This document shows positions 59,503 to 64,000 of a stretch of 64,000 nt of DNA, piece after piece (within the stretch, counting starts at the first letter, position 1; each line of letters opens with the position of its first letter). The notes beneath the pieces are model-generated. The model searched no databases, was not told the origin of the DNA, and saw only the letters and a program-made list of their open reading frames with translations. The stretch covers positions 11,477 to 75,476 of the forward strand of contig HF998230.1 of assembly GCA_000433255.1 (NCBI GenBank), given 5' to 3'. This DNA is from Coprobacillus sp. CAG:605. GTDB taxonomy: Bacteria; Bacillota_I; Bacilli_A; RF39; UBA660. A program made the position numbers and the translations under genes.

Positions 59503-60216
59503 ATGAAAAAGAATTTTATCGGCATCTTTTTTGCCATCGTAGCCATAATAGCAGTGGCTCTAATTGTGTTAATGCTAAATTATAAGAAAGGAATAAGCAA
59601 ACCAGAAGTTAGTGATGCGGCTAGATTTAAAGATGAATATGTATCTTTAAATGATCAAACTAACAGTAGTAATAAAACTTATCCCCAAGTAACTATCAGT
59701 GATAATAACAAGTTTCATTATGCTAATGAAACAGAAATCTTAGATATTTTAAATGGTCAAACTGGCGTTATCTATTTTGGCTTTCCAACTTGCCCTTGGT
59801 GCCGTAATATAATCTCTTTATTAGATGAAGTATCATTATCTTATTCTACTGATAAAATATATTATTTTAATATTAAAGATATTAGAAGTACAATTACTGT
59901 TAATGATAACAATGAATTAGAAACTAAAAAAGGTACTGACTTTTATTATCAACTATTAGAAAAACTAGATAGTTCCTTAGAAGATTACACTATAACTGAT
60001 AAGAAAGATAAAACCATTAAAACTGGTGAAAAGAGATTATACGCTCCAACTGTTATCTTTGTTAAAAATGGGGAAGTAGTAGAATTTATTGAAGGCACTG
60101 TTGATAGTCAAAAAGACCCATATGTAGCATTAAACGAGAGCCAAAGAAATGAACTTATCAGTAAATATCAAGCCGGCTTTAACAAATTAGGCGATATTTG
60201 CGATGAAAAATGTTAA
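59503..60216 (+). CDS. Membrane-anchored thioredoxin-like CxxC protein
   Basis: 237 residues: N-terminal anchor (about 4-25), then a thioredoxin fold with [15 protein letters not shown] (Cys97-Cys100) and the cis-Pro segment [20 protein letters not shown]. It would work on the outer face of the membrane as a thiol oxidoreductase, beside the C-terminally anchored one at 1646. An extra Cys pair lies at the end (DICDEKC). The perfect promoter suggests high constitutive expression. Confidence 0.82.
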   Translation: MKKNFIGIFFAIVAIIAVALIVLMLNYKKGISKPEVSDAARFKDEYVSLNDQTNSSNKTYPQVTISDNNKFHYANETEILDILNGQTGVIYFGFPTCPWCRNIISLLDEVSLSYSTDKIYYFNIKDIRSTITVNDNNELETKKGTDFYYQLLEKLDSSLEDYTITDKKDKTIKTGEKRLYAPTVIFVKNGEVVEFIEGTVDSQKDPYVALNESQRNELISKYQAGFNKLGDICDEKC

Positions 60217-60234
60217 AAAATTAACAAAAAAGGG

Positions 60235-60263
60235 TTCACAAAACCCCAAAATTATGATAAGAT
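60235..60263 (+). promoter_or_regulatory. Promoter of tRNA-Pro
   Basis: TTCACA, 17-base spacer, TAAGAT. A TCATGTAC/GTACATGA hairpin (60267-60289) lies between it and the tRNA, probably in the 5' leader removed by RNase P. Confidence 0.65.
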
Positions 60264-60292
60264 TATTCATGTACTGACGCAGTACATGATAT

Positions 60293-60369
60293 CGAGAAGT
60301 AGCACAGCTTGGTAGTGCACTTGGTTTGGGACCAAGGGGTCGCAGGTTCGAATCCTGTCTTCTCGACCA
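60293..60369 (+). tRNA. tRNA-Pro (anticodon UGG)
   Basis: 77 bases with encoded CCA. Acceptor CGAGAAG/CTTCTCG, anticodon stem CTTGG/CCAAG with loop TTTGGGA, T arm with TTCGAAT. Confidence 0.96.
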
Positions 60370-60380
60370 TTTAGATACTT

Positions 60381-60405
60381 AACACTGGATATTCCAGTGT
60401 TTTCT
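60381..60405 (+). terminator. Terminator of tRNA-Pro
   Basis: AACACTGG/CCAGTGTT stem, five-base loop, TTTTC. Confidence 0.85.
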
Positions 60406-60475
60406 TTTGACTCTTAATTTGTTTGCAAATCAATAATATATATGTTAGAATAAACCCTACGAAAGAAGGAGTCTT

Positions 60476-60928
60476 ATGAAATACTATTATAATACAACAA
60501 TAAATCAATTATTATTAATAGATGATTACCAAGCTGATTATACTAATGCTATAACTTTATATAGCCGAGCATTAGATATTCTAGCCACATTTTATTATAA
60601 AAAAATCCCTTGTATCGTAAGTTATGATAAAGATACTAATGGGGCCTATTGCTACTTAAATGGCACTAGAGTACCAGTTCTAATTTATGATGATACTAAG
60701 GAATCATATCCTGAATACATTAATAAAGTAATTGATTTAATGCCTAACATTGAAAGCACTAAATTTATATATACGGTTAATAAATCTTGCCTAAATAGTA
60801 AGAACTATGCTAGCCTTAAAGATATTGATTCTAAAATAACTTTAATTAATAGTGAATACCCCTATGATAGTCTAAATCTTACTATTGCTAGATATGTTAG
60901 AAAATTATATAAAAAAAGAAGTCGCTAA
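60476..60928 (+). CDS. Unrecognised small cytoplasmic protein
   Basis: 150 residues, alpha/beta, Tyr/Asn/Asp-rich, no signal or membrane segment. Segments such as TKFIYTVNKSCLNSKNYASL are not diagnostic. AAAGGAG precedes the ATG. Its TAA at 60926-60928 is immediately followed, on the other strand, by the stop of rpmB, and both share one hairpin. Confidence 0.6.
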   Translation: MKYYYNTTINQLLLIDDYQADYTNAITLYSRALDILATFYYKKIPCIVSYDKDTNGAYCYLNGTRVPVLIYDDTKESYPEYINKVIDLMPNIESTKFIYTVNKSCLNSKNYASLKDIDSKITLINSEYPYDSLNLTIARYVRKLYKKRSR

Positions 60929-60949
60929 CTATTTATTAGCGGCTTTTTT
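60919..60949. terminator. Bidirectional terminator of the 60476 gene and rpmB
   Basis: GTCGCTAA/TTAGCGGC stem (one wobble) with T-runs outward on both strands. Both stop codons lie in it. Confidence 0.88.
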
Positions 60950-61102
60950 CATACTTCTTGCTTCTCTTGCTGAAGTAACAATTTTTTCACCATTAATGGT
61001 AACTGTTACTTTATTTGGTTTTTGAAAAGATTTAGTAGCATTAAGAGCATGACTTCTTAAATTTACTGATAAAGGTTTTTTAGTAGTTACTTTTTTTGCC
61101 AT
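60929..61102 (-). CDS. rpmB: Ribosomal protein bL28 (divergent)
   Basis: A 57-residue basic protein on the minus strand: start MAKKVTTKKPLSVN, then LRSHALNATKSFQKPN and VTVTINGEKIVTSAREARSM. This aligns with bL28 (RSHALNxTKRxWxxNLQKV, then a strand and SARALKS). The N-terminal Cys-containing segment usual in bL28 is replaced by Lys/Thr. AAGGAGG stands seven bases before the ATG and a TTGACA-17-TAATAT promoter precedes it, so expression is well supported. Confidence 0.8.
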   Translation of the reverse strand: MAKKVTTKKPLSVNLRSHALNATKSFQKPNKVTVTINGEKIVTSAREARSMKKAANK

Positions 61103-61134
61103 AGTTATCCTCCTTTTGTTTCGTATCTCTTAAA

Positions 61135-61163
61135 ATATTACCATAGATATGCTATATTGTCAA
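61135..61163 (-). promoter_or_regulatory. Promoter of rpmB
   Basis: Minus strand TTGACA, 17-base spacer, TAATAT. The same seven bases (61157-61163) also give the -35 box of cca in the other direction. Confidence 0.75.
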
Positions 61164-61185
61164 ATGATTTTCGGTTTGATATAAT
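61157..61185 (+). promoter_or_regulatory. Promoter of cca
   Basis: TTGTCA, 17-base spacer, TATAAT. Confidence 0.75.
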
Positions 61186-61225
61186 GATACTGCAAACAAT
61201 TATAAATAAATGAAAGTAGAATTAT

Positions 61226-62320
61226 ATGGATAAAAATATATATGAAATATTAAATAAAATTGAAAAATGTGGTTTTGAAGCTTATATTGTTGGGGGTTAT
61301 GTTAGAGATTACTTGCTGGGTATTAAGAGTTATGATATTGATATTTGTACTAACGCCTTACCTAAAGATATCGCTAAAATATTTATCGGCAATGTTTCTA
61401 ATATTAATTATGGTTCGTATAAATTAACTTTTAATAATTATAACTTTGATATTACAACATATCGTAGAGAATTAGAATACACCAATAGACGTCCTACTAA
61501 AATAGAGTATACATCAAATCTCTTACTAGATATCGAACGACGTGATTTTACTATGAATACTATTATCATGAATAAAAAAGGGGAGATTATCGACTTACTT
61601 GGTGGTATCAATGATATTCAAAACAAGAAAATCAAATGTGTTGGTAATGTCGATAATAAATTAAAAGAAGACCCTCTACGTATCCTAAGAGCCATAAGAT
61701 TTGCCATAACTCTAAACTTTTCTTTAGATAAAGAACTTTTAAGTGCTATAAAAAGAAATAAAAAACTAATTAATACTTTATCTTACCAAAGAAAAAGAAG
61801 TGAACTAGATAAAATACTAGCTAGTAAATACGTTATTAAAGGTATTAATCTTCTAAAGAAACTAGACTTACTTAGTATGTTAGAAATAAAAGTAAAAAAA
61901 CTAGTCTTGGTTGACGATCTAGCCGGTATGTATGCCCAAATCGAGGTAAGCGATAACTATCCATTTACAAAAACTGAAAAAAATAACATCGAAAAAATTA
62001 AAAAAATCGTTAAATATGGTAAAATAGATAACTATATATTATTTAATGAAGGTCTTTATCTTTCTTCAGTAGCGGGTATTATCTTGGGTAAAACAAGAAT
62101 TCAAGTGGCTAAAAAGTACGAAACTCTTCCTATTAAAAGTCGTAAAGACTTAGAAATAACTACTACCGAGATTGAAAATATTCTAAGTATTAATAAAAAT
62201 CAACTAAAAGACATAATTGATACTTTAATCAACCTTATCTTAAATAATAAACTAAAAAATACTAACGAAGATTTAGTTAAATATCTTCAAAATAATAAAT
62301 GGAGGTACCATAATGAATAA
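61226..62320 (+). CDS. cca: CCA-adding tRNA nucleotidyltransferase
   Basis: 364 residues of the class II CCA-adding/poly(A) polymerase family: GGYVRDYLLG, the catalytic DIDIC, RRDFTMNT and the nucleotide-selecting region EDPLRILRAIRFA. It repairs or completes tRNA 3' ends. Since the three tRNAs seen here encode CCA, it mainly repairs. AAAGTAGAA precedes the ATG. It overlaps dnaD by eight bases and heads the cca-dnaD-nth-ypoC-like operon known from Bacillus. Confidence 0.95.
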   Translation: MDKNIYEILNKIEKCGFEAYIVGGYVRDYLLGIKSYDIDICTNALPKDIAKIFIGNVSNINYGSYKLTFNNYNFDITTYRRELEYTNRRPTKIEYTSNLLLDIERRDFTMNTIIMNKKGEIIDLLGGINDIQNKKIKCVGNVDNKLKEDPLRILRAIRFAITLNFSLDKELLSAIKRNKKLINTLSYQRKRSELDKILASKYVIKGINLLKKLDLLSMLEIKVKKLVLVDDLAGMYAQIEVSDNYPFTKTEKNNIEKIKKIVKYGKIDNYILFNEGLYLSSVAGIILGKTRIQVAKKYETLPIKSRKDLEITTTEIENILSINKNQLKDIIDTLINLILNNKLKNTNEDLVKYLQNNKWRYHNE

Positions 62321-62972
62321 ATACTTAACCCTTTTAACTGACGAGAAATTTATTATTAATTCCTCTTTAGTACGCATTTTAGATAAAAATATGTCTTTAA
62401 ACGAATTCCTTATCTTAGTATATCTAGATAATCATAAGAATAGTAGTTTAAATGTTGACGAAATAAAGAAGCTTTTTAATATTAATGAAGAAGCTATATT
62501 AGAAGCATTCTCTAATCTTACCATGCATAACTTAGTTAGTATTACTACCTCAACAGACCAAGAAGGACGTATAAATGAGTCTATATCCTTACAAAATCTT
62601 TATGAAAAAGTCTTAACTAGCTTAAATGAAGCCGAAACAAAAAAAGAACAAGCTGATATCTTTGAAACTTTCGAAACCGAATTTGGCCGTCCTCTATCTC
62701 CTAGTGAATTTGAACTTATTAACGGCTGGTTAAGAACTGGAACCCCTGAAGCCCTAATCAAAGGCGCCTTAAAAGAAGCTATCTATAATGGTGTTAGAAA
62801 TTTTAGGTACATCGATAAAATAATCTACGAATGGCAGAAAAAAGGTTTTAAATCAATGGACGATGTTAATAAACATCTAAGAAACGAAGATAAACCGCTA
62901 CCTAAAGAAAAAAAAGAAAAAACTCAAGAGGAAGAATTATTTGATTATAATTGGTTAGATGATGATGAATAA
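62313..62972 (+). CDS. dnaD: Replication initiation protein DnaD
   Basis: 219 residues: an N-terminal winged helix (MSL-NEFLILVYLDNH..., VDEIKKLFNINEEAILEAFS) and a C-terminal DnaD domain with FETEFGRPLSPSEFELINGW and AIYNGVRNFRYIDKIIYEWQ. It loads the replicative helicase with DnaB/DnaI. A GGAGG lies inside the end of cca. The tail is acidic (DYNWLDDDE). Confidence 0.94.
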   Translation: MNKYLTLLTDEKFIINSSLVRILDKNMSLNEFLILVYLDNHKNSSLNVDEIKKLFNINEEAILEAFSNLTMHNLVSITTSTDQEGRINESISLQNLYEKVLTSLNEAETKKEQADIFETFETEFGRPLSPSEFELINGWLRTGTPEALIKGALKEAIYNGVRNFRYIDKIIYEWQKKGFKSMDDVNKHLRNEDKPLPKEKKEKTQEEELFDYNWLDDDE

Positions 62973-63579
62973 TATATTAGAAAAATTAGATATCATGATA
63001 CCTAATCCAAGGTGTGAATTAGAGTATCATAAAGATTATGAATTATTAATTGCTACTGTGTTATCGGCTCAATGTACTGATGCAAGAGTAAATATGGTTA
63101 CTAAAAAGTTATTTTCTAAGTACGATATATTTTCTTTAGCAACAGCAAATATTGAAGATATTAAAAAAATAATTAAACCAGTTGGCACCTTTACTAGAAA
63201 GTCTTTATATATAAAAGAAATAGCTATTAGGTTAGTTAAAGATTATAATGGTACTGTCCCTAACGATAGAAAGTACCTAGAAAGTCTTCCTGGAGTAGGA
63301 AGGAAAACATGCAATGTTGTTTTATCGAATGTCTATGATGTTCCAGCCATTGCCGTTGATACCCATGTCGAAAGAGTTAGCAAAAGACTAGGACTAGTTA
63401 AGTCTAAAGACGATGTTTATACCATTGAAAAGAAACTAATGAAAAAGGTTCCTAAAGATAAATGGAGTAGAACTCACCACCAACTAGTATTATTTGGGCG
63501 TTATATATGTAAAGCTAAGAAACCACTATGTAGTGAGTGTCTATTAAAAGAAGAATGTAAGGAGTATAAAAATGACTAA
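62959..63579 (+). CDS. nth: Endonuclease III
   Basis: 206 residues. The helix-hairpin-helix LPGVGRKTCNVVLS holds the catalytic Lys, AVDTHVERV the catalytic Asp, and the C-terminal C-x6-C-x2-C-x5-C (CKAKKPLCSECLLKEEC) binds a 4Fe-4S cluster. It removes oxidised pyrimidines from DNA. Start is within three consecutive ATG codons (62959-62967) at the end of dnaD. Confidence 0.96.
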   Translation: MMMNNILEKLDIMIPNPRCELEYHKDYELLIATVLSAQCTDARVNMVTKKLFSKYDIFSLATANIEDIKKIIKPVGTFTRKSLYIKEIAIRLVKDYNGTVPNDRKYLESLPGVGRKTCNVVLSNVYDVPAIAVDTHVERVSKRLGLVKSKDDVYTIEKKLMKKVPKDKWSRTHHQLVLFGRYICKAKKPLCSECLLKEECKEYKND

Positions 63580-63874
63580 AGAAGATGTTTTTAGAAATTA
63601 TATTGGAGCTTATTATGGTGTTAGATTAATGGATGAATATGATTTAAAAGCTTATACACTAAAGAATATAGAAAACTTTATTAAAGAGTATGTTAGATTA
63701 AATCCTATTCCTAATTTTGATTACTATGAAGAAGCTAATAAAGTAGAGAAGAATGTCTCTAAGAAAGTTAAACTTCAAGACGCCATAAATTTACTTAATA
63801 CTATGAATGAAGCTGAAGAACTTATTTATTTAATAAGAAAACGTCTTCGTTCGATAGCTAAAGAGATTGATTAG
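63572..63874 (+). CDS. Unrecognised protein in the ypoC position
   Basis: 100 residues, helical and charged, with YIGAYYGVRLMDEYDLKAYT and a Lys/Arg-rich end. In Bacillus the gene after nth is ypoC, of unknown function; this protein shares the position and size class, but I see no diagnostic motif. It overlaps nth by eight bases and ends the operon. Confidence 0.6.
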   Translation: MTKEDVFRNYIGAYYGVRLMDEYDLKAYTLKNIENFIKEYVRLNPIPNFDYYEEANKVEKNVSKKVKLQDAINLLNTMNEAEELIYLIRKRLRSIAKEID

Positions 63875-63898
63875 AAAAGTAATACTTTTCTATTTTTT
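63872..63898 (+). terminator. Terminator of the cca-dnaD-nth operon
   Basis: TAGAAAAGT/ACTTTTCTA with loop AAT and six T; the left arm includes the stop codon. Confidence 0.9.
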
Positions 63899-63956
63899 AT
63901 GCACTAATGTGATTTTTTGTGGTATACTCATAAGTATAAGAAAGTAGGGATATTTT

Positions 63957-64000
63957 ATGTTAAACAGAAAATTGCTATTTACACAAAATAAACAAAATGG
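63957..64000 (+). CDS. 5' end of a gene running off the window
   Basis: ATG 63957 follows AAGTAGGGATA and opens MLNRKLLFTQNKQNG. Fourteen full codons are not enough to name it. Confidence 0.45.
   Translation, partial: MLNRKLLFTQNKQN

Noticed and set aside
1..64000. Mycoplasma-type code (TGA as Trp)
   Set aside because: Conserved Trp positions use TGG, and genes such as yfhO and the 49958 gene end at TGA exactly where their families end.
1..64000. CRISPR array or prophage
   Set aside because: No regularly spaced repeat series and no phage structural, terminase or integrase genes were seen. The only direct repeats are the 37-bp and 181-bp pairs.

Overview
This window reads as chromosome of a low-GC Gram-positive bacterium (Bacillota), most like the Bacilli lineages near the Mollicutes and Erysipelotrichia that are known mainly from gut samples. 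The sequence is very AT-rich, and its housekeeping genes are of Bacillus type: RNase J and RNase Y, ssb, recA with a DinR/LexA-type box, and a cca-dnaD-nth run followed by a gene in the ypoC position. It makes a peptidoglycan wall (class A PBP, DacA) and has a sortase. TGA is used as a stop (for example at 28228 and 50336) and TGG codes for Trp, so this is not a code-4 mollicute. SpoVS, a CotY/CotZ-like coat protein and a divergent sporulation-type sigma factor hint at spore formation or its remains. The species is an inference.

Layout. 0.2-13.2 kb: metal transporter, surface thioredoxin, HAD phosphatase, RNA methyltransferase, spoVS, a lone sufB, ssb, a double-dockerin surface protein with a sorting-like tail, a degenerate polysaccharide deacetylase and a degenerate RNase J. 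13.4-17.7 kb: rmuC, an AbiE toxin-antitoxin pair behind a palindromic promoter, a decayed stretch, and the coat-like gene. 17.7-31.3 kb is devoted to the envelope: two paralogous bitopic proteins, dacA, a TasA-like/SipW/DUF5305 module, YfhO, and a giant prepilin-headed glycine-rich protein. 31.3-35.2 kb: a copper operon in which csoR, copA and copZ are intact while two accessory genes are broken. 35.2-44.5 kb: cysteine desulfurase plus a TtcA-like thiolase, tRNA-Lys/tRNA-Thr, recG flanked by two candidate small RNAs, and a U32 peptidase.

44.7-48.1 kb is the most unusual part. A secreted protein gene with a SipW-type leader ends in a C-type-lectin (FGE-like) domain that resembles the variable region of a diversity-generating retroelement (DGR), with a small GAA-loop hairpin just after the stop. 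The gene is split by a 181-bp segment that is a diverged copy of its own downstream sequence. About 1 kb further on lies a second, orphan variable-region-like cassette among remnants of other genes. No reverse transcriptase or template repeat is visible in the window.

48.1-64 kb returns to core functions: sigma factor, trmB, a MucBP protein translationally coupled to a sortase, HU, recA, PBP, rny, a CxxC thioredoxin, tRNA-Pro, rpmB (bL28, minus strand), cca, dnaD and nth.

Expression signals are compact. Many promoters match TTGACA-17-TATAAT closely. Terminators often overlap stop codons or serve two convergent genes. A set of genes has predicted leaders of only about 10 nt that carry GTGAT just before ATG.
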